Assembly: GCF_000003195.3 (NCBI RefSeq)
Contig: NC_012871.2
Span: 13,061,022-13,125,021, forward strand
Reading direction: 5' to 3'
From: Sorghum bicolor
Lineage: Eukaryota; Streptophyta; Magnoliopsida; Poales; Poaceae
DNA length: 64,000 nt
Shown here in pieces: positions 42,770 through 54,464 of the stretch; within the stretch, counting starts at the first letter, position 1, and the number at the start of each line of letters is the position of its first letter. The notes below the pieces were generated by a model. That model was not told the origin of the DNA. It did no database searches and saw nothing but the letters and a program-made list of their open reading frames with translations. The translations under genes and the position numbers were made by a program.

Positions 42770-45182
42770 TATGAGGATTATGTGCTGCAGTCACCCCCTG
42801 ATGATGATACAAATACACTTGGAGAAGCTCTACTAAAGAGAATACAGTGGAGGAGGTTGCACATTCTAGTCAACAGTACACTTGAGACCCAGCCAACCCT
42901 ATCTCAACCAAATGAGATCACAAAGAGTGCCAAGAGTGCTTCGAAGGGCACTAATGCTATTATTTCTACAAAGCTACTTTCGGGGGCCAAATCAACTTCT
43001 TCAAATCATCAGTCTCCTGCCATATCATCTGATGCAACAAAGAGTGTGTCAAAGGAGCCTAATGCAGCCAATCCTTCAAAAAATCAAAAGAGCTTAGAGA
43101 GCGGGGCTGTTGCTAACACTCAGCTGCCCACGCAGCCAAAAGTAGGTACTAAGGCTGTTGGAGGGAGTGGAAAGCCACCTATGCAACACAAAGGGGCGAG
43201 TAAGGCTGATGGAGTGAATGTAAAGCCACCCATGCAGCAAAAAGTATCCAGTAAGGATGCTGGAGAGAGTGAAAAGGCGGTCACACATCAAAAGTTGGCT
43301 AGTAGGGCTGTTGAAGAAAGTCTAAAACCACAACTGCAGCAGCAAAAATGGTCTTCTAAGTATAAATGTGGTCAGCCATTTCTTCCAGCAATGGACCTCA
43401 AGATAGTAGGACCTGGGTGCACTGCTCTTCATGCTCATTACATGAAAGATTGTGCCGACAATGAGAAGAGTGGGATATTGGTTAGGTTCAAGGGTATTTA
43501 TATGTTGAATTCATCAGATTTTGAGGTCGGGCTTGTGAGGTACAATCATCTATATGACTTCTTCAACTTTGGTGCATTGGATTGCTCCCTTCTTCGATGC
43601 TTGACATTGTAAGTTACAAATGATCCTTCTTACTCCCATTGCCATTGAAATATTTGTAGGCTGTTAAAGTTCTGATGTAAAATGAGCTTATGTAGTTAGA
43701 ATTCTAAAATATTAAATTGATGCCATGAAAACAGTCCATTCATTTGAACCCTTGGCAAATGTGTCTTTACTCCTTGGCATATCTTTTGGTTTCTTTACTC
43801 ATTTTCTCTACTTGTTCTTTCTTATTTTTAGATCACTATTTGTAGAAGCTAAGGCTAAGGACATCCCTGTGGGATTTCTTGATCCACAACTAATGTCACT
43901 GGATAGCATAAAGTTTGATAGAGCAGCTGTTCTGCAGTATGTGCAAAAAGCCTTCACCAAATATACCAGCAAAGACTTCATAATGTTTGCCTACAACTCT
44001 GGTGGCCATTGGGTCGTTGTGATAGTAATTCAAAAGTGGAATAAAGTGATATACCTTGATTCCAACAAATCTGGAAACCATGATTTCAGCATGTTAAAAT
44101 TGTTGATTGATGAGTGAGTTCTTTGTTAACCTATTATTGACTCATTTCATAAATGCCAATGTCATTGAACAAACTTATTGAAGAATATATGTGTGCTGCA
44201 CTCTTCCATGTAGGGCTTTTGCAACACACACAAGCAAGATGAAAGACAAACCAAAGCCATTGACACATGCTGCTAAATATGCGGTAAGTGCTTCCTAAAA
44301 TAAAATGTAGTATTATGCCTCTAGTATATTCAGTATTGTGTTCAAGTTTCATCTTAAATGTGTATTCACATCTAATTAATTAAGTGTATTAATATGTTGT
44401 ATGTATATTTGTTGCAGTGCCACCAACAATCTATTTCCAGCAAAGGATCTAGCTTCTATGCTGCACACCACTTGATTTTAGCCATGAGACAAACAAACTT
44501 GGAATGCCCTGAGGTATTCACACCTAATTAATTAAGTGTACATGTGCTGCTGGTCCCCTCTCAACTTATATCAGTTCATATGACAAAAAAATGTAACCAA
44601 ACCTTGGTGCAGCCTTTATCTCATGCTTATTACTAGGTTGTCTTTCCTATGTTGTTTTGCACACGTGAACTAAACAAGAACAGGGCAGGAGATATCCATC
44701 TGACAGTTCAAATATTTTCTCTGACAGTTCAAATATTTTCTCTGGCTGGTCTGACACATGTGTGCATGTGTCTATACGGCCAGTGAGCGTACGAATGTTC
44801 AAATAATCTATACTACTCAGCTACGATGCAATGTAAACATCATCATCTATCTGTGTTCTTCACTGAAGGATGCATGTGCAGCTAAGCTAGTTGCCTACAC
44901 CATTTCTCAGTGTAGTCACATAGTCACACACACAATGATAGTTATTTATTCTAATTAAGACTATATGCTATGTCTAGATTGGATTACATCTTTTACATTG
45001 ATCTTTTATATTGTACTATAGATTGTACTATGTCAAGTTTTTTTTACCAAAGCTCTATCTTGACACAGGAATTTGAAGTGTTGACGAAGCCCATCGATGT
45101 GCACATGATTAGAGAAAAGTTGGCCATGTTCTTAGTGACACATGTCATCAACAAGAAAGGAGAGTTCTATCATCCGAATTAA
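42770..45182 (+). CDS. CACTA-borne Ulp1-like (C48) cysteine-protease homologue with Ser at the nucleophile position
   Basis: Exons with consistent phases: about 42770-43608, 43832-44113, 44214-44283, 44418-44513 and 45069-45182. The first exon has repeated segments of the form KPPMQ(H/Q)K(G/V)(A/S)SK then CGQPFLPAMDLKIVGPGC. The protease-like part carries GGHWVVVIV (His) and VIYLDSNKSG (Asp), then CHQQSISSKGSSFYAAHH. In Ulp1-like proteins of CACTA elements a Cys-Gly pair is expected seven residues after the Gln; here it is Ser-Ser. Such genes are a known cargo of plant CACTA elements. The 5' start is unclear because a deletion seems to join it to the transposase. No stop interrupts the listed exons, but activity is doubtful. 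Confidence 0.7.
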
Positions 45183-45837
45183 CCATCAGTGATGTGTGAT
45201 TGCCATTAATATGGATCTACTGATGTAGTGTGTGATCGAATAAGTTAAGTCCAATGTTGTGATGCATTTCAAACAAGTTGTAAACCTATTGTGAATCTGT
45301 CAATGAATTTGATATAAATGTGGATCTGTTAATGTACCGTGTGACTGAATATTGATGACTTTCATATGTATGTGTTGTGAACATTGTAGTATGTGGCTCT
45401 GATGAAAAATACAAGTGACATAAACAACTAGACGTGTCACTGTTACGGGTCATATGTTTAAATGTTGTTAGTGACACGTTAGATTGACATGAGTCACTGA
45501 TATCTAATTATAGTGACGCGTACTGTCAGTGCGTGTCGCTCATATCTCCTTATTAGTGACGCGTGTTCTCACTGTGTGTCGCTGATATGTCCTGATTAGT
45601 GACGCGGTTTATCACTACGTGTCACTGCTATACAAAGATCAGTGACGCGTGTACTAAATACGCGTCGCTGGTATATTGACATCAGTGACGCGTCACTAGT
45701 ATCTTCATATCAGTGACGCGTTTTTACGCGTCACTAATTTTTCCACATCACAGACGCAACAAAAAGTGGCGCGTCCTTTCCACGTCACTAATGACCCTAT
45801 AAACACGTCACTAATTAGCTTTTATGGCATAGTGAAC

Positions 45838-45848
45838 TAAACAAGTCC
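45838..45848 (+). mobile_element. Right end of the split Tourist-like MITE
   Basis: TAAACAAGTCC completes the inverted end of the MITE that begins at 37501, after the AAC duplication. Confidence 0.8.
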
Positions 45849-46115
45849 TATTTAGAAAGCTAAGGATAACACACAAAGACCTAGGTATTGCAGATTTTGC
45901 TAGACGTGGGATTTGGTTGCCTGTACATGTGTCAACAATCTACCGTAGGGATGCATTGGCCATAGTTTAGACCTACGCGGTCGGTCACCCAATTTAATTC
46001 CTCCGTGCATATTTTTTTACTTTAATTCCTCTGTGGCATATATTTTTTTTACTTTGCATCCGTTCGTCGTCACTGGCGTAGGGCTTCCTCCCTCACTACT
46101 AGTGGTTATCTCCTC
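45849..46115. other. Short intergenic stretch
   Basis: No feature recognised. Confidence 0.4.
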
Positions 46116-47176
46116 CAATGGGAAAATGTTTACCTTTTCTCTTTTAACTTTTACAAAAGTCTATTTTTTCTCTTTTTCTCTTTTAACTTTAAATCCGGAC
46201 AAACCACCTCCCTTAACTTTTTAAACCTCACATTTTACCACCCTGAAGAGGTTTTGATGGTGGTTTTGCTACAATGAATGATGGTTTTGCTACAAGGATG
46301 ATGATTTTATTTTTTATTTTTTAATTATTTTGGCTGAATCTTTGAAAAATTATAGTAAATCACAGAAAAATCATAAAATGGAAAATCCAATTTTGTTGGA
46401 CTCCACATAAACAGATCTACACAATGAACATATATTATGATATGCTTTAGTACAAGTTTTTTCTATAAAGGTTTTGTCTTTTTCATTTTTTATTTATTTT
46501 GGCTAAATATTCGAAAAATTATAGTAAATTACAGAAATATCATAAAATAGAAAATCCAATTTTATTAGACTCCACATGAGCATATCTATACAGTAAATAT
46601 ATAATATGATATGCTTTAGTACAAATTTTTTATTGTAGCTTTAGATCTATGCTTTTCTGTAATTAATTAAAATAATTCATAGCTGCAACTTCTATAATTA
46701 TTTTTGTCGGACTAAACCATACTTATATTATATGTTCATTGTGTGTATATGCTCATGTGGAGTCCAACAGAATTAGATTTTCTATTTTATAATTTTTCTA
46801 TGATTTACTATGATTGTTCAAAGATTCAACCAAATAAATAGAAAAAGAAAAGGACAAAAACTTTATAGCAAAAACTTTGTACTAAAGCATACCATATTAT
46901 ATGTTTACTGTGTAGATCTACCTTTGTGGAGTTAAAAAAATTAGATTTTCTATTTTATGATTTTTTGTGATTTACTATGATTTTTAAAAGCTCCCGTCAA
47001 AATAATTAAAAAAGAAAAAAATAATCACCATCGTTGTAGCAAAACCACTATTTCCTGTAGCAAAACCGTCTTCGAAACCGCTCTTGAAAGATAAAATGCA
47101 TGGTTTAGAAATTTGAGGAAAATGATTTACCTAATTTTGGAGTTAGAGGAGGAAAATTAGACTTTTTTTCCCATTG
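46116..47176. mobile_element. Foldback element with arms of several hundred bases
   Basis: CAATGGGAAAA at the left and TTTTTTTCCCATTG at the right start a long imperfect inverted repeat covering nearly the whole 1061 bp. Matching blocks include GGTTTTGCTACA / TGTAGCAAAACC and TATTATGATATGCTTTAGTACAA on the left against its complement on the right; the centre is near 46,690. The left arm also holds an internal duplication (46,320-46,450 and 46,480-46,640). A possible duplication CCTC flanks it. Family unknown. Confidence 0.8.
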
Positions 47177-47272
47177 CCTCGACATCTATGGCCGCGGAAC
47201 AACGAGTTAGTGATGAGAGGAGGGTTGCTTGGCCGGGGCACCCACTACCGCTCTCCTAGCGGGCAGAGTAGT

Positions 47273-47470
47273 AGGGGCGGATCTAGGCCAGGCTGAGGGG
47301 TGCAGCCCAAATTTTCTACAGTCCGTGACCCATACAATCTCCAACGCCCAATCCAAAAGAGCCTCCTCCCGCAACAGGCCGAACAACCCTTTACTAATTA
47401 GCCCACCACCGCCCATGGGGTGGACGGTCATCTTGGAGGTCACCAATGCCTGGAGCATGACGGGGGCGCC
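47273..47470. repeat. Possible relic of a GGGGCGGAT-type hAT MITE
   Basis: AGGGGCGGATCTAGGCCAGG resembles the left end of the element at 62881-63128 and of common grass hAT MITEs. No right end was found before the F-box gene. Tentative. Confidence 0.3.
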
Positions 47471-47608
47471 TGTTGGGGGTTTTTGGTTAGGGTTTTGGAG
47501 CAGCTAGGTTTTCCCGATTTCTCTACGAAATTTCTGATCATCCGTTGCACGGTTTCACCCAGCTAGCAGTGCTCCTTTATTTTGCTGCAGTGGACGCGTG
47601 GTGCCGCT

Positions 47609-49273
47609 ATGGATGCAAGATCCAAGATGAAGAAGAGGAGGCTGGAGGAGGAACAGCGCCGTGAGCAAGAACTGCCGGTGCCGACGACCCGGGGCCCGGA
47701 TCTGCTCAGCCGCCTCCCCGACGACATTCTTGACAGCATCATCACCCTCCTCCCGGCCAAGGACAGCGCCCGCACCCAGATCCTGTCGCGCCGGTGGCGG
47801 ACCTTCTGGCGCAACGCGCCTCTCAACCTTGAGGCCAACATCAGTTACAAGAACCTAAACAAGGACGCGCACATGGCCTCCATCTGCAGCCTGTTGAGCA
47901 GGCACGAGGGCCCTCTCCGTCGCTTCTCACTCACCTGTCAACTAGCGGGCAACGACTTCCAGTTGGTCGACACATTGATGCAATCTCCCAGGATCAACGA
48001 CTTCCTGGAGTTGGAGATTTGTTCATACAGTTTACTTCCGCCGTCTCTGCTCCGTCTCCTGCCTGCAGTCCGGGCCCTGCACTTGTACAAGCGGACTGCA
48101 TTTTCCCAGGATCTCATTTTCCCAGACCTCAACCAGCTCACGCTCCCAAATTGCAGTCTCAATTTCCCCAACCTCAAGCACCTCACACTTGCCAAGGTTC
48201 ATATATCTGGGACTGCTCTTCATGCCGTCCTGTTGGGATGCCCTGTCCTGGAGAGCTTGGTTCTAGATGGTAACATCGGTTGCCATCGTCTACAGATCAG
48301 CTCCCTGAACCTTCGAAGTCTTGGGGTGTCGGTTGGTGTGGTCTTGGGGGAAAAGTTGCAAGAGCTCATTGTTGAGGACGCCCCTCTCCTAGAAACGCTT
48401 ATCCCACAGCCTCCAACTTATGGTCTGGTGATCCGGGTTATTCATGCACCCAAACTGAAGACATTGGGCTATCTACATGATGACATCCCCATATTTCAGC
48501 TTGGAACCATGCTTTTCGAGGTACATCTACATCTTTCACTTAGCCCAACAATGCATTTTCTTTTGTCTGTATATTGTCGCCCCTCACCAGACCAGATGGT
48601 TTATGTTCATATACCCTATTTCAGAAAATGGTGCCTATTATTAGCCTGCCCAATGCGATGCGCACTGTGAAGACTTTGGCCCTCCTCACTGCTCCTGATC
48701 TGGATCTTGTCACTGGCTTCTTAAAATGCTTTCCATGCGTGGAGAAGTTATACATTGGGGTGAGATTTTCTTCTTTCTTGAATTTTAACATACATCTACT
48801 TGTTTGTTGCACTAAACTGTGGTGCACTCAGAAATCATGTTGGAATTCAATTTATGGTGTGTTGCTTTCCTTTACTCTTCCTGTTTCAGTCATATACTCG
48901 GATACTTACGAAGAATGAACAAACCTATGCTCCACTCGAATGCCTTGATCGGCATCTCAAGAAGATGCAGATAATAAATTATGAGGACAACAGTGCAGAT
49001 GTAAATTTCGTCAAGTTCTTCATCTTAAATGCCAGAGTGCTTGAAGCTATAAAGTTTGTAGTCCGTCAAGGCCAGTGTGGTACAAAATGGATTGCCAGAC
49101 AACATAAGAAGCTAGAGGTAGATGGCAGAGCTTCTCGAGGTGCTACATTTTATTTTGAAGCTGATCCTAAACATAGGTTGTCTTGTTTGGTACACATGAA
49201 GCACATCCATGATTTGGCTTCGGACCCATTTGATGAATCATTATGTAGATGCCCTGGTGATCGTATCTTTTGA
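47609..49273 (+). CDS. F-box/LRR protein with FBD-type C-terminus (paralogue)
   Basis: Three phase-0 exons: 47609-48520 (donor GTACAT), 48625-48759 (acceptor TATTTCAG, donor GTGAGA) and 48890-49273 (acceptor TGTTTCAG, stop TGA), about 476 aa. The F-box is seen as LLSRLPDDILDSIITLLPAK then [20 protein letters not shown]. Leu-rich repeats (NLKHLTLAKVHISGTALHAV, CPVLESLVLDGN, LQELIVEDAPLLETL) and an FBD-like end (APLECLDRHLKKMQIINYED, FFILNARVLEAI) follow. Exon 2 is 45 codons, exactly as in the minus-strand gene at 14961-16604, and both begin with Lys-Met. The ATG at 47609 is the first in frame with a reasonable leader. Presumed SCF substrate receptor; no break seen. Confidence 0.92.
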
Positions 49274-51118
49274 CGCTATTTTATGGGTCAGACAATTTGG
49301 TAAGCCAATTCCACATGATTATTTTACATAGCGAAAATCTCTAAGATTGTTTGTTGGTGGCCAGTGCTATTGTCAAAAAGCTATAGCCTTTTTATGTGTT
49401 TAAGTGGAAACCTGCAACCTTTTACGTTGCGATAGAAGTTTGAATCATATATTGATCAGTTTGTGTAGCTTGTTTCTGCTGTTTTCATAAAGTAAGGTCT
49501 TGAGTGCCTCCTTGCCAATTCATGACTAAACTAGACTGTGTTGTTCACGTTACTGTTGCATCGATTTCACCCTTTTATTTGTTGTGTGCACAAGCATCAT
49601 TTATTGATTATTAGAAGCATTGGTGCTTATTGGAATACGAGTACAGAAAACAACCCGATCCATGTGTCTTTGTATGTCTTGCAATTTATTTGGATGACTA
49701 GCATGTGTAGATAGATGTGGCGATAGTTGATTGTGTAAATACCTAGCTATACTAATGTTGCAGATTGTTATTTTTAAAGATTATATTATGCAGTAGTTGC
49801 AGATTTGATTCATCCCCCTTAAGAAAACAACTTAATTTGGTTCCATCTTCTATGCCAATGTGATTAAACTCTTGTGGTAGTATTCCTTAAATGTTTGTAG
49901 TAGAGAAAATCTGTGTACACGTTCCATTTTACAAAATCAATCGGTAACAATGATATTATTGACCCTTATCGAACAAGGGAAACAAAAAGGAAAAAAATTA
50001 CGATTCTGTTACCTAGGGCTGTCTAGAAACTAGTAGAGATATGTTGGGCCTATTTGGTACAACTTATAAGCTGCTTATGGCCAAAATAAGCAAATATTAG
50101 AAGCCAAACGACATGATGTTTTGCAGTTTTTTTCTGGTCATGTTTCTCCAATATAGCTTCGGTTTGTGCTAAAACTAAGAAGCTTGGTAGCCATGTTTTT
50201 TTTCTTTATTTGTGCAACTTCTCTATGAAGGGTTTGTCCCCATAGGCCATAGCTGTATCATACAGGGCCGTTGTTTTTAGAGATTTCTAGTTGATCGAGG
50301 CCAGATATATATGTTGTATTGTATTGGAAGTTCTTGAATGTCAAATGAAATTCCAGATTAAATTGTTTGATCACCAATTGTTGACATATCTAACTACTAG
50401 CAGTCTAGCATCCTGTTGTAGACTGGTAACTTGTGGACAAGTTTCCATTACCTTTGGTACGGGAACTATGTTTAGCATTCAATTTCTTTGCAGCAACATT
50501 CTTGTTCTCAGTAGTTCATTTAGCTTTATTGCAATTAATCTACAGTTCTGTTTTTTTAACTCAACCTACAGTTCAGTTAGCAATACAGATTCAGTTTGAT
50601 CACGTGTGCTCGAATTTTAACTCAACCTACAGTTCCGTTAGCAACATAGATTCAGTTTGATTCCGTTAGCAGCACAGATTCTGTTAGCAACCTACAGATT
50701 CAGTTTAACTCAACCTACAGCCCTATAAGAAGCTGCTTTAAGAAGTTGATTTATACAGCGAGATTTTTGCTGCAGAGATTTATGTGAAAATAAAATATGG
50801 CAGTTTGATTCAAATCCTGTGTGCTCAAATTTTTCTTTCATGCAAAGTCTAAACAAAAGGTGGCTGCAGGAGTCGTCTTAATTACTAACCTGAATTGTAC
50901 ACCGTGAGATGCTGAGTCATGTGAAGTTTGTACAATGTCACCACAGAGACATTTTGGCACAGAAATTCTGAGTGCTGAGTCTCGGGCATAAAAATGCTTA
51001 TGATTAAAACTTTCTTATGCAATATGAATACACGTTTGGGACATCATTTTTAACTTCAAGTTGGCGATGTACTTGTCTCTAAGACTAGATGGGTATGGAT
51101 CGAATCATTTGTTCAAGT
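49274..51118. other. 3' flank and intergenic, no gene
   Basis: AT-rich. Between 50540 and 50720 a short phrase (ACTCAACCTACAGTTCAGTTAGCAA, with variants and 'AGATTCAGTTT') recurs about four times, a small degenerate tandem repeat. Otherwise nothing is identified. Confidence 0.45.
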
Positions 51119-51121
51119 TAA

Positions 51122-51446
51122 GGCCCTGTTTGGCATGGCTCCACTTCATCAGTGAAGCTATTTTTTAGGGTTTTAGCTCCATGAACGGCTCTAGTAGAGT
51201 TGGAGCTGTTTTGATAAATCGTTTGGCAAAACAGCTCCTTTCTTAAAATATACTCTCACAGAATGCCATGTAGAATAATGCGAAGCCGAGAGAAGCTACT
51301 ATTTTTTGTCTCCTACGCACCCCAAAGCTCTGTGAGAGCATGTTTTTAGGGACTTCATCGGTGAAGTCATTTCATTTTAACCTGTTTGGTAGAAAACGGC
51401 TCCAAACGGCTCCCGAAGCCATTGGAGAAGCCTAACAAATGGGGCC
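51122..51446. mobile_element. Tourist-like MITE, TAA duplication, 325 bp
   Basis: GGCCCTGTTTGGCATGGCTC at the left, AACAAATGGGGCC at the right, TAA at 51119-51121 and 51447-51449. The interior has inverted 'GGCTCCA...TGGAGC' words. Confidence 0.82.
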
Positions 51447-51500
51447 TAAATCAAGTCAACTAATTTTTTCTAGCTCTAACTGAAAGGTTAATTAAACTAA

Positions 51501-51743
51501 GGCCTTGTTTAGTTCTGAAAAATTTTTGGATTTCGCCACTATAGCATTTTCGTTTTTATTTGACAAATATTATCCAATCATGAACTACCTAGGATCAAAA
51601 GATTCGTCTCGTGATTTACAGACAAACTGTGTAATTAGTTTTTGTTTTCGTCTATATTTAATGCTTCATGCATGTGCCGCAAGATTCGATGTGACGGGGA
51701 ATCTTGAAAACTTTTTGGATTTCGGAGTGAACTAAACAAGGCC
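51501..51743 (+). mobile_element. Tourist-like MITE, GGCCTTGTTTAGTTC family, full length
   Basis: 243 bp with inverted ends GGCCTTGTTTAGTTC / GAACTAAACAAGGCC and TAA on both sides (51498-51500, 51744-51746). Best preserved of five copies in the window. Confidence 0.92.
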
Positions 51744-52466
51744 TAAGTTCTATTAGAGTGAAACTACTGATATCCATAGATCACTGTATGCGCATCCTTT
51801 CAGCCTGTTCAGGAGAGCTGGATTGGCTTGCTGGGGCTGGTGCTGAACCAGCCAGCCAATAAGCTGCAGCCAGCACCCAGCCAGACAAGCCAGCCCTGCA
51901 CCCAGGTTCATTCGAATTCAAAAAAAAAAAAAAAAACAAAGGCGCCAACACCAACAGCCATTCAAACATGGCGCCAAGACAGTCGCACATTTCACATCTG
52001 CCATTTCAAATTCAAACACAACAAATTTTCCCAACAGCACCCATGCTTACAATAGCCATACCAATAAGAATCAGACTCCTTACATCATATTTGTCATCCA
52101 AACATACATAATAGACTACTCCAGTTTACTCAGAATCCATGAGTACTTCATACCTAATAGATCTTTAGTCTACAATGTTTGTCCTATACATTCAACCAAA
52201 CAAATGACACTCCAATTGTCTTTGCCATGAATAATCACAATACTATAGGGTTACTACTACGGCTTATATGCAACATATGCAAAACTAGTGCCAGACAAGC
52301 AGGCACTTAGCAAACTGCACCAAACAATACAATCCACAGTTGCACATACACTATCCTCCTTGGTCCAACTCCTGCATGCAGTACAAGTGTCAAACAAAGT
52401 ATACACTAGAACTACCTAATTTCAATTGAAATACCCATGTTACTTTAGTACTTCACCTTTTCTCAG

Positions 52467-53826
52467 TCATTGCTGCGTCCACAAGACCGTTGCTATCCAC
52501 TCCCTCACTACAGCAGTATCAATATCACTATTGAGGTCCATCCACTTCGAAAGACGATACGGCGGTGGAACAACATGACTCCGCAGCCATAAGTAACTAT
52601 CCAGGGCAAAGCAGGATATGATAATCTGTGCTTGCTTCTCCCTTCTAAAGAAGGGCACTTTTTCTAGAATGTGCCACCTTTCCATTAACACCCCAAATCT
52701 ACGTTCAATGATATTGCGCAGCTCTGCATGAATGTGGTTAAATTTTTTTCTCACGGCCTAATGTCCTCAAGTTTACTCCCCTAAACTCATCCACATGGTA
52801 CCTTGTCTCAAGGAAAGGCGGCATGTATCCGGCCTCCAACTTGTATTCAGAGTCTCCCACCGTACAACCATTTAAGACATTAAAAATTTACAAGTACCAA
52901 CCATAAATGCATGATCCATTTAATTTGCAATTCTTCAAGCACCTGGTGGTGGATGTTGGAATCGTGGATACGTCTAGCTATGCACTCTTGCAAGACCACC
53001 ATGTCATGACACGCTCCCACCTTCTCGGCACCAACAAAGGTGAAGCGGCCATCCATATGAACAATGGCACAAATATTAATTGATGATTCTCCGTTCCTAC
53101 TATTATAGAAGTCTGCTTTTGCTTCGCGCGGTTCACCTCAACTTCAATGTGAGTGCCATCAATAGCACTTATGCATCCATCAAACCACGCAGTCGGTGGT
53201 CCTTAAGTTGCTGGCTCACTCTAGAATAATGCCTATCAACTGGAACTAATAATGTTTGTGCCCACCTAAACATTACATTTGCAACTTGACTAAGCTTTCT
53301 ACTAATTGTATCTAAGGACCATTCAAATCTATATTTACATTGTCTAGATATAGAATGTTGTGCACAAGTCCAAATGTACATACCTAAAGCTTCACACTTC
53401 TCTGTACTAGGTAGGTCATATATATGGAAGCAAGATGTTATGCAAATTCATGAATGCATCACGGGACATGCCAAAGAGGTCCAGGCATGCTACTCAATTA
53501 TGCAGCATCTGTTGCATCCATTGTGTGGTTGTAAGCTTAGGTATGGGGCAAGGAAGATGTATCAGACTACTTTGCTGCTCCAGCAAGTACTTCATTTTTT
53601 TCACCAATGCAAATGCGGTCACCCAGTCCATCAACTCCTTTAACGAAGACGAACTGTCAGTTGACGAAGAGTCCTCAGAACTGCTCATCTGCGAGTACTC
53701 ATAACAAAAATAGTGCAAATAAATTACAACATATATATGGAAGCAGTCCACCGAAAGTACAAGACATGTAAGGACAGGTGCAAACATCAGTGACCAAGAA
53801 CTGAACATAACATACGTTCGATTCAA
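52467..53826 (-). pseudogene. Harbinger (DDE_Tnp_4) transposase, decayed
   Basis: From the N-terminus: LACLDLFGMSRDAFMNLHNI-like sequence near 53,440; CAQHSISRQCKYRFEWSLDT at 53,340; a block with ISAIDGTHIEVEVNR at about 53,130-53,170 (first catalytic Asp region); EYKLEAGYMPPFLETRYHVD at about 52,790-52,850; then FNHIHAELRNIIERRFGVLM and WHILEKVPFF at the C-terminus. These lie in different frames with several stops, including one frameshift at the A-run near 52,750. Clearly homologous but not translatable. Confidence 0.85.
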
Positions 53827-54464
53827 TTGGTAGACTGGATGCTCTCACAATGAAGACAATGCTGATTTGGTTACAATCTACACAATGAAGTTGTTGTGGG
53901 GTCAAAGGGGATTTGAATTTTAACAAAATCAAGATACAACTGTGTGCATGCCATAAATCAATTGTAGTGCCTAAAGGAATTTGGTGGGACAGAACAGAAA
54001 CCAGCTAGCATACATACCATCTTAACGATGTGACGTCAAATATAGCAGGATTTAGTCCTTCAAACTTACATACATAAATATAAATTGTTAGATTGTTCAA
54101 CGCATACTTAGCAAGTAGGCAAATGTAAAGGTACATATTGCAGGTGCAGCAAACCAATGTCAGGTGAAGCCAAAAACTAGCTCTCACCATTAACATGTGT
54201 TCCAGCATGCAGATTTCTAGCTCTCAGGAACATGTGGGGCAGGAAAAGTTTAATTCACAAGCTAATATTGATGTAAAGACGAGTTCTCCACAAATATACT
54301 TATTACAACAAACATTACACAACTGTTGCTGGCAAACAAATAAGTAAACAAACTCATGTCGGCAAACAAATAACTAAACATGCTCATGTTGAAAAACAAA
54401 CTAAACAAACTCATGCTAGAAATTAACTGAACTTAAGCAGCCATAGGACAAATGATGCTCATTA

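Larger units (their letters stand above)
37730..45834 (+). mobile_element. Complete CACTA (En/Spm) element, 8.1 kb, inserted in a MITE
   Basis: It begins CACTATGCCA at 37730 and ends TGGCATAGTG at 45834, perfect 10-bp inverted ends. The 3-bp duplication AAC is at 37727-37729 and 45835-45837, the CACTA rule. Subterminal arrays of AGTGACGCGT/ACGCGTCACT words fill about 37763-38172 and 45412-45812. Inside are a tnp2-type transposase pseudogene and a C48-protease-like gene. A 1.55-kb solo LTR sits in the left part. The transposase is dead, so movement would need help from a related element. Confidence 0.95.

Noticed and set aside
45412..45812. GTGACGCGT words as a regulatory bZIP-site cluster
   Set aside because: They mirror the array at 37763-38172 and sit at both ends of a CACTA element, so they are its subterminal repeats.
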